Shown: one piece after another, positions 1 through 11,591 of the stretch
Position numbering within the stretch: the first letter of the stretch is position 1
Layout of the letters: each line of letters starts with the position of its first letter
Assembly (NCBI GenBank): GCA_905178155.1
Contig: CAJINV010000001.1
Span: 9,941,865-10,005,864 of the forward strand
Direction: 5' to 3'
Length of the DNA: 64,000 bases
From: Amoebophrya sp. A120
Lineage: Eukaryota; Sar; Dinophyceae; Syndiniales; Amoebophryaceae
The notes under the pieces: generated by a model
Seen by the model: only the letters and a program-made list of their open reading frames with translations
The model's database searches: none
Told to the model about the DNA's origin: nothing
Program-made: the position numbers and the translations under genes

Positions 1-149
1 GTTTCAGTCTGTCTTCAGTGCTTAGTCATGTTTTCAACGTAAACCTAATTACAAAGCAATATGCTCTTTACTCGCACGCCATACAACTTGCAGCGCAGGT
101 TCAGAAAACTTCTAGAAACATGAACATCGAACAGAAAGTACCATCTTAC

Positions 150-1018
150 CGCTCATTCCCGACCTGTCTGGCAGCAGCAGGTTCAGCAGAAAGGAGTCTT
201 TCGCTAGCGGTAGACTCAACTTCCCTAATCCCAAATACCCCGTGATCCCGGAGGGAAGTAGATTCTGGGGCAGCTCGTACGCGGACAGAACCGGCTGCTT
301 GTTGACAAACACACTGCTGCTTACTGCCACCTTCGTCTCGACCGCGTAGCCGGAAACGACCCCGAGTCGCCCCACCGTGACGCTCTTTACTTTTTTCTTG
401 GCCGTATCCTCACCTGAATCAAATTTCGTGACGGAACTCGGGCAGTCCCCGCAACTGGCATCGGGAACGAAGAGCGCGGGTGACCTCGTGTCAATGTACA
501 CAGGGAACTTCTGCTCCGCACCGCCGTTGAGGGGCGAAACGAGAAGGGTCGTGGAAACCGCGGTGGACTGTTTTGGCCTCGTTCTCTGATGTGTTCTTCG
601 TCCTGCGGCTAGTGCTCCATTATCGCGCATGACACCGCCTGCTCCGAACAAGTCTTGTATTCTTACATCCTCCTTGTTGGTACCGCCAGAGTTGTGAAGA
701 TCTGCGGGAGAATCCTTCAACGACGCGTCTGCAACTTTCGTAGGGGAGGCTGAGGAGTCTGTTTTACCAGGTTCCTCTTCGTTCTGGTGCCGTTGTAAAA
801 TTGGCGAAAAAGCGTTCCTGTCCTCGGCACGCTTTATTCTTTCAAAGTTATGTTTCCGCAACCGTAGTCGGACCTCTTTTTCCCCCGGCGCAGCGGCCGA
901 CTTCGGCTTCCGTCGCGTGTACTGGTAGGTGAGTATCAGGCACACCCATATGGCACAGATGGCGTACCAGCGACACAGAAACCCACGCCGCTGCACGCGG
1001 CGAGGTGGTGCGGGCGGC
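150..1018 (-). CDS. Pepsin-like aspartic protease homologue, partial (N-terminal lobe)
   Basis: One exon on the minus strand, cut on its 5' side by the assembly gap. Reading from the gap, a proline/arginine stretch is followed by a hydrophobic signal-anchor (WYAICAIWVCLILTYQY), a long polar linker, and then the N-terminal lobe of an A1 aspartic protease. Visible landmarks are VYIDTRSPALFVPD, where pepsins have F-D-T-G-S-x-N-L-W-V-P, a Cys pair (CGDC), and GITGYLGLG, matching the DGILGLG loop. The active-site triplet reads DTR, not DTG, so the Gly is lost while the Asp is kept; activity is uncertain. The exon end is placed at a GTAAGA donor (intron from base 149 downwards), so the C-terminal lobe with the second Asp lies outside the window. 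The true start is hidden in the gap; the AG-repeat upstream is unlikely to be coding. Family call is from motifs only. Confidence 0.7.
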
Positions 1019-1216
1019 NNNNNNNNNNNNNNNNNNNNNNNNNNNNNNNNNNNNNNNNNNNNNNNNNNNNNNNNNNNNNNNNNNNNNNNNNNNNNNNNNN
1101 NNNNNNNNNNNNNNNNNNNNNNNNNNNNNNNNNNNNNNNNNNNNNNNNNNNNNNNNNNNNNNNNNNNNNNNNNNNNNNNNNNNNNNNNNNNNNNNNNNNN
1201 NNNNNNNNNNNNNNNN
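1019..1216. other. Assembly gap (198 N)
   Basis: Run of N. It removes the 5' part of the protease-like gene and abuts an AG dinucleotide repeat, which probably caused the assembly break. Confidence 0.99.

Positions 1217-1269
<53 letters not shown>
1217..1269. repeat. (AG)n microsatellite
   Basis: About 26 uninterrupted AG units directly next to the gap; the true length is unknown because the gap truncates it. Translated repeats (SLSLSL or RERERE) here are artefacts. Confidence 0.97.
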
Positions 1270-1274
<5 letters not shown>

Positions 1275-1874
1275 TACACGTCACCCAGTAAACAACATAG
1301 CAAAGACGTTCAGGCTCGGGGTCTTGAATCACCCGGGTAGTTGGCTTAGACGCCAATACTATTCGCAAATCCGACAGCCTTTTTGTACCTCTCTAACAGC
1401 AGGCGCCCTATTTCTTCCAAGAGACTCAGACCGCCCACCGGCGCACAAGCCGAGAACACCTTTAGTGTACTCGACGAAAATAAATGAGCAGCGTGCTGAA
1501 GATTTTTCGCGTCTTTATTGATATCTCTTGGAAACGTTGAAACTGACTTGCTCCTTTTCTTCACTATCTACACATGTCTAAGGTTTCACTTCCTATCTTG
1601 TCACCATACTGGTCAAAGCCAGCACCTACTTCTGTGTGCTTTTCTTTTCACTGAAACTTTCTTGGTTCACTATCACTTGGTCTGTTGAGCTATTATTGAG
1701 AGCGTCGTAACGCAGTTACGAACAAGTATTCGTAGGTATGAAAAACGAAGCCCGACCACGCGCTCGGGTTTTGCACCCGCGCACCTGCTAAAAGAATACT
1801 GAAAAACAACCATGATGCACTGTTGTGTTGCTATACTCTTCTAAAGGATCTCCAATGGAGAGGAAGAAAACTTT
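1270..1874. other. Intergenic, nothing recognised
   Basis: Sequence between the AG repeat and the 3' end of the exchanger gene. No ORF, repeat or RNA gene could be supported. It probably holds the 5' flank of the protease-like gene and the 3' flank of the exchanger. Confidence 0.5.
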
Positions 1875-4750
1875 TCAGAACAACTTCACTTCCGCCAGAG
1901 ACAACGCGCAGGCCTGTGAGATGAAGACCAAGTAAAGCCCCAGCATCAAGTACCCCGTGTTGCGAAACAAAACCCACTCGGCCTTGACTACTAATCCAAC
2001 CGTGGTTAACAACATCAGTAGCAGCACCAAAGTGGAGAAAATCATGTTGTCTGTGTAGATGCCCATTGGTCGCCCGTTGTTCCAAGCCGTGTAAACCATC
2101 CATGGCACCGGGAGCCCAACTAAGACGTCGAAGATGTTACTTCCAATCGAGCTGCTTACCTGTTAGTTTCGTTGCGTGCAGCACCTTCTGTGCACGACTG
2201 GGTAGGAAGCACGCTGACCAGGAGAGCAGCAACAATCATGCTTTTCACATTGTTATTCTCAACGAAAGTGGTCCTCACATCGTATTTGACAGGAAAAACG
2301 TACTGCCATGTCTCCCTTGCCAACTTTTGCGACGATGACCGACGCGAGCAGATCTGGCACGCTGGTTCCCGCGGCAAGCAGTGTCAGCCCTAGAATTCGC
2401 ACTTCTATGCCGACCCACGCGGCGAGAATTGAGGCCCACTTGACCATGTAGGCGGCAGCGACGGAGATGTACAGCAACGAGGCGCCAAAACTCAGCGCAT
2501 ACCACTTTTTCCGCTCGGGTCGACGTACATCGGGCACGGTGTACAGAAGGGTCACTAGAATGGGAAACGTCACAATGAAAATCGCGCGGCGCTTCATGCT
2601 CGTCGGGAACACCAGCTCCAGTGGCCGTGCTTCGTCCTCGTCGTCGTCCTCGTCTATCGTGGGCCCGTCCGGCGGAGTGATTGCGGGGATCCCGCTGGTG
2701 TTCTGATTCATCTCGGCGTCAGCTGCGAGGGGCGCGTTCTTGATTGCCGAGTGTCTTCCATTCGGGCTTGTGGGGTCTATTTCGTCCGCTTCGTCGTCAC
2801 TGGTGTCATGTTTTGTTCTTAGTTTACGTGTTTTTCCACGACGAAAAACAACGCAGAACGAATCTCGCTCGTGGTCTGAAAGCATCATACGAAAGGAAGC
2901 TAGTTATATCAATCCCAGCGTCACTCGCAAACAGAAAAAAATCCTTACGGACTATCCACCGGCACGAGCGAGTCCCAGGCTCTTTTACTAGGCTCCGCAT
3001 GATCTCCACCGCCCTCTCCTTGCTCCAGCATCGCCCGATTCGCGATTGTCGCGATTTGGGCCGCCATGGGCTCGTTGAGAAGATTGGTGATGGTGTTCGC
3101 GCGCTTCCTGCGAAACTTGAAGGTTGTCTTCTCCTCCTTCCCCAAGTGCACGGAGCTGGACACCGAGTCGTGCCTTTTCAACGAACTTCGCATCGGCTTG
3201 AAGATGACGCGGCCGTGCTGCGACGTTCGCCCGCCTGCATGTTCGCCGGACGTTGGCATTCCTCGATGCGAATCTCGCCCTCTCACCGTCCCGCCGTCAT
3301 CAAAAGACTGGGTCTTCTTTAGAGCGCGGCTGTGCCGACCGTTTCGTGTTGGCGTCACGGGTTGGTTGGTCGGGGAAGGAGGGTTACTTCCACCAGAAAT
3401 CTGACGCTCCTGTGCGCAAGTTCCGGGTGCTTCTTCCGGCAAAGGTGGTTCACTGAAATGAAAATGTGTGTTGTGTAAAAACTTCTGACACTCCTTATTT
3501 TTTCTTTCCTCAAAGACAGAAAGCCTTGCTACAACGCGGAAAATGTTTCTGATGAAAATTCAATGTACTGCTCATTCATCCCGGCTTCTTCCAAAAGCGT
3601 TGGCGATCCTGCAGGATCTCGGCCCCCAGCTTCCGTGGGTGACAAAGCCTCAACGTGTGTAGCTCCCCGTCCCAGCGCGAGCGAACACAGGCCGAGAATT
3701 CGCTGCGTTTTTTTTTAAAATTCAGATCAATGGCATCCGGTGGCTCAGTTGGTTTTCTTTACTTCTGCGGCATTTTGAAAAAGCGAAACACGTGAAGATG
3801 TTCCATCAAACCTGCGCTAGCGGTTGCCCGGCCGATTCCTCCCACTGGTCACAGATTGCCTGTTCTATCGTTTCCGAGCGCGCCATGAAGCAGCAGTAGG
3901 CCACGTAAACCAAGAAGAGCAGCGCTGCTTCGGCGGGAAACACCTTCCCGTCGAGGAACGTGAACAGCACGCAGAGCAGGGCGAACGCGTACCACAAACT
4001 GTCCCGGAAGAGCGGCCACCACGACAGCTTCAGCGGCTCGGGGGACACGATGCCGCAGGCACCAATGACGAACAGGACGTTGAAGACCGCGGATCCAAGG
4101 ATGGTGCCGACGCCCACATCCGACTCGGTCAACCACATACACCCGATCAGGCTCGTGAAGAACTCCGGCGCGCTCCCGCCGGCCGCCATAAACGTCGCGC
4201 CCGCTACATCCTCCGAAAGTTCCGCGCGCTCCGCGAGAACCTCGAGGCTGAGTGGATTAAAGGGTTTTTTTTTGTTTTGGTGTGAAGGGCGGTGGACGAC
4301 ATTCATAGGCTCTAAATCAGCAGGCGTGCTGAACCCGCGGCGCAGCAATTCGGTGGACACAAAGCGATATGTGAGCTCGCCTCGAAGGTGGAACAAAACA
4401 GCAAGAAGTCGTAGATAGATACTTACACTCTTTTACCTTGGAACAAAGAATTCCTCGCAGACGATGGCTAAGAATGCGAAGCAATACATCACCCCGAGGA
4501 AGAGCGCAAAGGCTTCGCCACCGTTGCTGATTTCGTACTGATCCGCGACTATCACCGGAGACAAGGGGTGATCATCCGAAGCCTGGGAAAGCCTTCTGCG
4601 CTCCACTTTTCGATGATCCGGTATGGTGGCCGACTGGGCGCCCGAAGGACCGGCGGCTCCCGCGACGGCGGTTTCAAACCGAGCTCCGACGGGGTCCAGC
4701 AGTAGTGCGATCGCCGCTAGAAAGAGCGGCTGCCCCCCGCGCCGGATCAT
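1875..4750 (-). CDS. K+-dependent Na+/Ca2+ exchanger (NCKX/SLC24 type)
   Basis: Five exons on the minus strand: 4750-4437, 4247-3812, 3409-2949, 2817-2304, 2159-1875. All introns are GT-AG and phases agree, giving about 669 residues. Exon 1 has a cleavable-looking signal peptide and the first membrane helix ending EEFFVP. Exon 2 holds the alpha-1 repeat (LSEDVAGATFMAAGGSAPEF) and further helices. Exon 3 is a Ser/Arg-rich cytosolic loop. Exons 4 and 5 hold the alpha-2 repeat (GTSVPDLLASVIVAK, then SSSIGSNIFDVLVGLP). The Asp in GSNIFD corresponds to the residue linked to K+ dependence in NCKX proteins, so K+ co-transport is likely. It would extrude Ca2+ in exchange for Na+ at the plasma membrane or an endomembrane. 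The 5' ends of exons 3 and 4 are the least certain, because their acceptors were chosen by reading phase. Confidence 0.93.
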
Positions 4751-6222
4751 TGCTGGAAAGGCGCGTCGCGGAGGCTAGCGGGCGCAGCCAGGCGGGACTG
4801 CTGCAGGGCCATGGTCGTCTGCACCGCGCAGAGCGGTCTTATCTTACCGCGCAGGCCAGCAGGCGCGATTCCGATCGGCCGTACGCGAGCGGCCGCGGTT
4901 GGGGTATTGCGAAGAAACTAAGTGGAGCAAGTCGCTACGCTTTTTATGCCTTTGTATTTAGTACACGCAGGCACGCCTTGAAATCACTGTCGCTCCGCTC
5001 CACATGAGCCGGTGCCTCGCTCTATGATATTTTACGCTAGGAGCACCTAGCCACTCGCTAGAAAAAAACAAGGCATCGGCCGAATGAGGTCCTTTCGCGG
5101 CGGATGACAAAAGAACCGCGAACCGATAGGCAATTGGAAGCGTTCGCGCTGCGCCACGAGGCCCAGCAGCGAGGCTCCGACCGACTCCGCTTTGCAAGAA
5201 GTTTCTTGCAGCAGTCCACGGGGGCCCTTGGGACTTTGCGGCACGGCCCCGCGCGACCGCGCTCTGGGTGGTGCAGCTTTTCCTGCAGGCGCGCCGGCAA
5301 GCGCCTTTTCGGCCGGCGATAAAAACGAATGGCCCGCGCGGCAAAACCGCGAGCCGCCCGGCAGCGCGCGCGCCTCGGGTTTCTTGGCATTCCGGCCGGG
5401 GCGCGTGGCCTCCATCGGCGCAGGCGGGCAGGTAGTTTACTAGCGGATTCAGCCGGCGAAGACCTGGCGCGAAACCCCGCGCGCTGGCCACGTTCCTCCA
5501 ATGTCCAAGGCCCGGCCCGGCCGGCGGCCGCACGGCCAAAGCCCCTTCCCCCATCCACATGCCGAGGCCGCTTCTATACCCGCCCATCGAGGCTTTTCCC
5601 AACCCCCTCTTTTCCCGGTTTTCTAAGCCTGCCCAAGCGGGCCGTCGGAGCGCCCTTGTCGCGTTCGGCCAATCGCGGTCGATACACCCGGCCAGAGTCG
5701 GTCGCCGGAGCCCTATGTACCCCCCTCCCGCCCTATGATCCATGCTGGTGCCGGCGTCAGAGCTCCGATCAGGCATAATTGGAGCCCGGCGACTTCCCGA
5801 TTTTCGAAAATTCCAGTGGAAGCTGGTGTGCTATCTTTTTTTCGTTTTACATTAGAGAAACAGACTAACGTTCCGGGAGAATGTGCGTTCTTCAACGTTC
5901 GCTGCATATTTTGTTAGCATTATGCTCGGTAGGGTTGAGGATCTTTGTCATTTACATAGAGGTCCACTTTTGACGAAAATTGAAAAAGTCCACTGATTTC
6001 ATCTTTTATAGTATTGAACTGCATATAAATCAATTGTGTGCATTATATAAGGTCTTCGGATACATCTACTCACTTCTTTTCATCCTATTAGTCAGCTTTT
6101 CTCAAAGGTCCAAAGTCCTCACTTTTTCCAAAAATTTTAAAACTGTAAAAATTCTAAGACTTTCATCGATTTCGGACAGTGTCTCAATTATTTCCATGCA
6201 TTACGATGCAAATGCCCTTGCT
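4751..6222. other. Gene-free strand-switch region, left part
   Basis: Separates the minus-strand exchanger from the plus-strand run that starts at 11592. Bases about 4750-5790 are strikingly GC-rich. They give long Arg/Ala/Pro open frames on both strands (for example 4958-5776 minus) that look like composition artefacts. After about 5790 the sequence switches abruptly to AT-rich DNA, which continues to the retrotransposon. No RNA gene or conserved domain seen. Confidence 0.6.
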
Positions 6223-6227
6223 CTTGT

Positions 6228-6611
6228 TGTTAAATCCGGTGGGGGGAGACGATGGAACACAGGCCCCCACCGGCTAAGCAACCCACATCCGCGTGGGGCA
6301 GATCGATCATAATAGTAATAGAATAGACCCAAACTAGTGCACAAACAGCATGGCCGCATCATCATCATCAAGCACCAAACATCCTCCATCGACATCAACA
6401 GCATAGCAGTAGCCTCCTCTGTGTGTAGGCCTCTCTATTGGGCCCTCTACTCTTGTCCTCGTACCCTCCTGGCGGACCATCTACCGACGCTCTCGATAGA
6501 CTGCGACGGTACAAACACGATAACGCTAGGCGCAGGCGCTATAATTTCACTATAGGGCCACAATGTGGCGCCACGGCCGCCACCACAAGGTGACCGTGGC
6601 CCACTTTGTTA
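6228..6611 (-). repeat. LTR, 3' copy relative to element orientation
   Basis: 384 bp. Starts TGTTAAATCC and ends CACTTTGTTA on the plus strand. It differs from the other LTR by a few substitutions and lacks that copy's extra ~65-bp unit. Confidence 0.9.
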
Positions 6612-6624
6612 TATCCCCCTTCTC
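6612..6624 (-). promoter_or_regulatory. Polypurine tract of the LTR element
   Basis: The minus strand reads GAGAAGGGGGATA immediately before the LTR, in the usual place for plus-strand DNA priming. Confidence 0.7.
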
Positions 6625-7631
6625 GAAAAATAGGTCTTAGCCCACTAAAAAGGCACAGAAAATGCCAGTGCGTAGTAAGTGAAGCTCAACCAAAAGCAGC
6701 CGTGACTGGATAAAGTACCCGCGAAGGGAGAAAGAAATGAAGCAACCGCGTAACTATCCGGAAGTCGTGTTTTGTGAAATGCAGGAAAATGAATACTGCC
6801 AAAGCTCTTACACAGTATCTCGCCAGGAAGGGAGTCCAACCGCTAGCCCCCCTCGAGACTGTACGCGGGGCTGTCCTCAGAGGTCCTCAATAGCCACTGG
6901 GCACTCGAAGCGCTCGAGCTTATTGCCCCCACTGGAACTAAGCCATGTATAACTGTAGACGCAAAAGAACTCTGCTGGTAGAAGAAGCTGCACGCACAGG
7001 GCACGAGCTCAACACAGCTCGACAACTTTACCCCCGGAACGTGCACACCGCAAAAGACCAACAAAAACGCGATAAAGATACAGAGGCTAACATCACCAGG
7101 ATTGGCAAAGTACTGCTATCCAGGCCTGGTTTTTGCGCGCAGCCAGCTGAAAACGATGAGAATAGTTGTTGCCGGTAGAGCTAATTTATGTGAAAACGCA
7201 TTACAGATTCCTTGTCTTTATCCACAATCCTCTGTCAGCGCGTGCATTTACATGTTAGGTTACAATAACAGCACGCCTTTCTTCGAAGGGGTACATATTT
7301 TCTGAAAATGGAAACGAAAATATCAACAAAGGTGAAACCGTGAGAACGCAGCACGAAGGAGCGAAAGCGCTGGCCAGTCACTGTCCCCTCCTCGCTCTGC
7401 CATGTGGTAAAAACGATCAGAAACAGATAAGAACGCAAGCGAAACTTTGCACAACAGGCAAAGATCGCGCTTTTGCGCGAAAGTGAAAAGCTGAGAGCCT
7501 AGTAGACATCCGGAAACGTTTGTAAAAATGTAAAGAACATAACTAACCTAGCTGCCCGTCCGTACGCGCCACCGTCTCAACTCGGACGAGACAATGGTAG
7601 CGCCAGCACACTATATAGAGTTCTTGTCCAC

Positions 7632-7800
7632 GAGATTGATGACCTGCGTCCCCGAAACCCCCAAACGCAGCCAACACGCTTGGCAATGCGAATGGTGTGT
7701 CCTCGAGATTATTCATATCCACGAAAGCCCGCACGCAGCCAACACGCTTGGCTGGTGCGCGTTGTGTCCCCGAGATTGTGCCCGCGAAAATTCAAATAGA
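7632..7800. repeat. Imperfect ~70-bp tandem repeat inside the LTR element
   Basis: ACGCAGCCAACACGCTTGG occurs twice (near 7663 and 7734). GTGTCC...CGAGATT phrases recur with the same spacing, giving two to three degenerate units. Confidence 0.6.
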
Positions 7801-8201
7801 GATACCTAACGCACTCGAAAAACGTATATAGCAATTAGATAGAAATGCAATAAGAGGCGCAGCTCATGGTTGGAAAGGGCTACTCAGCTGCGAGGAAACT
7901 CTAGTGATGCTGCGAAACAAATTTTGAAAACTTAGAAACAGGAGATGGCAGCAACGTCTGATAACTAGCGGCTTTTGGGTAGGGCGGCGTGATAAGTTTT
8001 GTAAGTAACTGAAGATAGCCAGACGGTAAAACGAGAAGCGCTGGCGTGTAAAATCGCATGACAAAGTTGTAAAAATGTAAAAACTAAAACTGTAAACCTA
8101 GATGGCTTGCCTGGAAGTAAAGTTATTCGCGCCCTGATTGGATAGATAGTGGCAACCTAAGAATACTAGCGATAGCAGGAGCACCTTGCCACGACCGCTT
8201 G

Positions 8202-8310
8202 GCATCCTGCGGCTGAGCGTTTCCATCCTGTTTCATACGTCACATCCTGCAACGCAGTTGCATCCTGTCACGCACTTACATCCTGGAACGCTCTTCCCGC
8301 ATCCTGCAAG
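8202..8310. repeat. Minisatellite of CATCCTG units inside the LTR element
   Basis: CATCCTG recurs six times at intervals of about 15-22 bases, often followed by CAACGC or CACGC. It is non-coding in appearance. Confidence 0.7.
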
Positions 8311-9174
8311 GAGACGCAGCGCGATGTCCCGCCCGTTCTTATCCGCTATCGTCACTCCTTGGCGTCACACTGCCGCAGGGGCGCGCGCTCGTGAATCAAA
8401 CCGCATGGGGTCGCTGTTGTCTCCGCACCGCCAGCAACCCGGCCTGCACACCGGATTGTAGATGAGTTTTGTACCGCGCACCAAAATTGCATCAGAATGC
8501 TGCCCGGCCCACGAAGCTCGGCCAATGGTACTCGCCGCTGCTGTGGTAGTCCGCTCCTGCTGCATGAGAGAGTGAATAGCATGGCCGAAATGAAGCGCAT
8601 TTTGCATCCCAGCTAGCTCGACTTGCTTGTCGTCCACCGATAGCATCGCGCCCTCGAGAAACAAGGGCGCCACTGTATGAGCTGCCGCGATATCAAACTT
8701 CCACCGTGCGTGGAGGAGAAACTCCCGCACGGCCTCGAATTTACTTCCGGGGCGCCCGGAACGCGCGTGATTGATCGTGGCCGCAGTGACAGAAGGCGGG
8801 AAGTCGCACTGCAGGAGAGGTTTGAACCATTTGCGTTGGCCCTTCACCGTGCTGAAGAAGAGTTTCGCGCAGCGTGCCGTGGCGCGAGGAGGAGATACTC
8901 CCGCGCCAATACTTGCAAAATGTTGAAGCCGAGCTGCTATCTTCCCTCTGTAGCCGCGCCTGTTGTCGCGGTGCGGGGACGAGAAACTCCCGCACCGTAA
9001 GCCGAGCCTGGATCCAGTACCTTCACGGTACGTCGCGCCGCTTTATTGCTGATGAAAAATCCACGCTATCGCGTGCTGCGCCGCCGTTCCCGCCAAGATT
9101 CCCGCCTGCCGCACTCGAAACCCGGGCGAAGAAAAAGCGCAGCACCGTCGTGAATAGGGTCCCCGCACGTTGCA

Positions 9175-9192
9175 GCGCGGGTTGCGGCACCA
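9175..9192 (-). promoter_or_regulatory. Primer-binding site of the LTR element
   Basis: The minus strand reads TGGTGCCGCAACCCGCGC directly after the LTR. This is the expected complement of a tRNA 3' end finishing in CCA. The priming tRNA was not identified. Confidence 0.7.
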
Positions 9193-9641
9193 TGTTAAAT
9201 CCGGTGGGGGGAGACGATGGAACACAGGCCCCCACCGGCTAAGCAACCCACATCCGCGTGGGGCAGATCGATCACAATAGTAATAGAATAGACCCAAACT
9301 AGTGCACAAACAGCATGGCCACATCATCACCATCAAGCACCAAACATCCTCCATCGGCATCAACAGCATAGCAGTAGCCTCCTCTGTGTGTAGGCCTCTC
9401 TATTGGGCCCTTTACTCTTGTCCTCGTACCCTCCTGGCGGACCATCTACCGACGCTCTCGATAGACTACGACGGTACAAACACGATAACGCTAGGCGCAG
9501 GCGTTATAATTTCACTATAGGGCCACAATGTGGCGCCACGGCCGCCGCCACAAGGTGACCGTGGCTCACTTTGTTTTCACTATAGGGCCACAATGTGGCG
9601 CCACGGCCGCCACCACAAGGTGACCCTGGCCCACTTTGTTA
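9193..9641 (-). repeat. LTR, 5' copy relative to element orientation
   Basis: 449 bp. Same boundaries as the other LTR, with an internal tandem duplication of about 65 bp (the unit starting TTCACTATAGGGCCACAATG appears twice, near 9510 and 9576). Confidence 0.9.
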
Positions 9642-9646
9642 CTTGT

Positions 9647-11591
9647 GCGCTTTCTACTGGATTGATATAGATAAAAAGCCTTCCACAAAGGGCCCCAATT
9701 TTTTTATTTTTTTGAAAATTTACAATAGGCAAAAAATACATGCTAAATATGTTCAAACACGATCAATATCAGCGATGCATCGGTGTAAAGGTTACGAAAG
9801 AGCGGTCTTTATCCTTTATTGCAAAAATTTTCTCTTTATTCAACAATATGAATTTTTTCAATTTTTTTCGACATATAGAAAAGCTAAAAATTTTTGCATT
9901 TATGGCAACCATCTGACAAGTAATGTAATCAATATCGGATAAATGCAATAGATATTACAGGCAACAATATGCTTAACTGATGGAATCAAAGCACTGCTCA
10001 AGAGATCAAGTCTCTTAATTTTTTTTAGTTTTTCTATTGTCGAGGATTTTGATTTTTTGTGTTATAGAGATGTAATAAAACTTCTTCACTTGATAAATGA
10101 CATAACTTAACACAAATGGGCTTTCTGTTTACCTTAACACACACATTTTGCACCTCTATAATTACCATACTTCTTCAACAGAGTCACAAGATCACTGGTA
10201 TTATGTCCCTTGGTGGGCCTATCAGCCTTCTTGGATGGGCCCCAATGGGCACATCCTATTCCATCTCCTCCAGGATCCTCCGAAACCGACCGCCGACGCC
10301 CCTGTAATGTGGTTGTCCGCCTTCTTGAAGCCCGGCCGCATGCGCAACCCCCTTCCAAAATGGAAACCCGGACCCCCCTTCCGGCCCGGGCAGTGGAGCT
10401 CCGATTCCTAATCGCCCAGGTATCTGCGCCCCGCGGGCTAGGACCGCGCGGGCTCCGCTACATTTGGTGCGCTGCCGCTCCGTCCCGTGGTGGCTTGCCC
10501 GAGTGCCTGCTTCGCCGATCTCCGTCACCCCGCTGCCGGTGCCAAAGGGCCAGCTTCGGACCATTCCACCCGCGCGGGGTGGCGGTAACGACGTTACACG
10601 AACTCACGCAAGGGGCTTGATCGGGGAGAGTCCGCACAGAAATCGGGCCCGCTGGGAATCCGGCTTCCCGATCAGCCTCGACGTCCGGATCCTCTCGAAA
10701 TACGGCCGGACCCGCGGAAAAGCTCGACTTGTAATAGCCGCCCCGCGCCCCGGTCCATGCATGCAATCGCAATCTCAAGAAGCGAAGTATGAAACAACTA
10801 AGCTGTCGGTGCAGCGGCCAAGCTGTGCCGCAGCAAGTATGCGCCAATTTGTGGCGCGGAAAGGACATCACAGAACACCGCCCGCGCCGCAACCTCCGAC
10901 AGAATATAGCAGCCGGTGTGCGCCCCGCGAGCTTAGGTCTGGTCGGGCAGCGGGCTAGCTTTTGCACCCTCGGAGACCGCGCGCCGGGCCTCTTCCCCGC
11001 CATGGCGCGTTCCGCAGTGCTGCCGCGGCGGGACCCCGCGGAGGGTGATTCAGCGCAGCGCACGCGGTAGCGACAACCGCGCGCAAGGACTTGCGTGCAC
11101 TTTTTTTACTGGTGTCATGTAGGACACCCGCGATCTCGGCCTCCGATTCCGTACGCCCGGGTGCGGACGGAAGATCTACGTTGTGGCAATGATCGTAAAA
11201 ACACGCAATCCACGTCCGGCCGGGACGAAACAATATTGATCGAAAATCTAGACGAGAAGCTCAGTCGTTGTTTCGCGGATCAGCTAGGGTAAGGATGACA
11301 CTACTGCACAAGTGCCGACTGTGCTATACTCGTTCTCGTCAGCCCTTTCGTTGATTTCCCGAAAGCAGATTTCCAATGCATGCAAAGCAGCAGTCACCAC
11401 GCAACAAAAAAACTACAGGGACACTCTCTTGTCGCAGGAGCTGTTTCTCCGATACATTTACGGTTCGCGCTGACGGTTTGCGTTGTCGCAATTCGCCTAA
11501 TAAACTGTGATCAAATTTGGTTCTGTCGCTGCTTTTTCATTTTTATTCGTTAGCAATCCGAAGAACATTGGAAATAGCACGGCCTTACAGG
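9647..11591. other. Gene-free strand-switch region, right part
   Basis: Bases 9647 to about 10140 are AT-rich and continue the AT-rich core interrupted by the LTR element. About 10200-11170 is GC-rich with overlapping open frames on both strands and no recognisable protein. The last ~400 bases are the 5' flank of the oxygenase gene. No RNA gene recognised. Confidence 0.55.

Larger units (their letters stand above)
6228..9641 (-). mobile_element. Non-autonomous LTR retrotransposon with intact ends
   Basis: Two direct long terminal repeats (6228-6611 and 9193-9641) flank about 2.58 kb. The element is bounded by a 5-bp target duplication, CTTGT at 6223-6227 and 9642-9646. Read on the minus strand, the LTR at 9641-9193 is followed at once by a primer-binding site beginning TGGTGCCGCAACCCG (9192 downwards). 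A polypurine tract (GAGAAGGGGGATA, 6624-6612) lies directly before the second LTR. These hallmarks fix the orientation. The interior has only short frames; the longest, 8847-8365 minus (160 codons), is not recognised. No reverse transcriptase, integrase or protease motif is visible, so it would depend on enzymes supplied in trans. Confidence 0.88.

Noticed and set aside
112-1368. Reading the protease-like gene through the gap and the AG repeat to an ATG at 1368
   Set aside because: The frame across unknown bases is meaningless and the Ser-Leu repeat is just the AG microsatellite.
4958-5776. Long Arg/Ala/Gly-rich frames on both strands
   Set aside because: Extreme GC content produces long chance frames; no domain, no splice pattern, and competing frames overlap.
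6540-6560. T7-promoter-like CACTATAGGG in the LTRs
   Set aside because: Only part of the promoter matches, and it is present in all LTR copies of a eukaryotic element; chance resemblance, not vector sequence.
6612-9192. Gag zinc knuckle (CWRCG at about 8420, minus strand)
   Set aside because: Only the first half of a C-x2-C-x4-H-x4-C motif is present, without the His and last Cys; too weak to call Gag.
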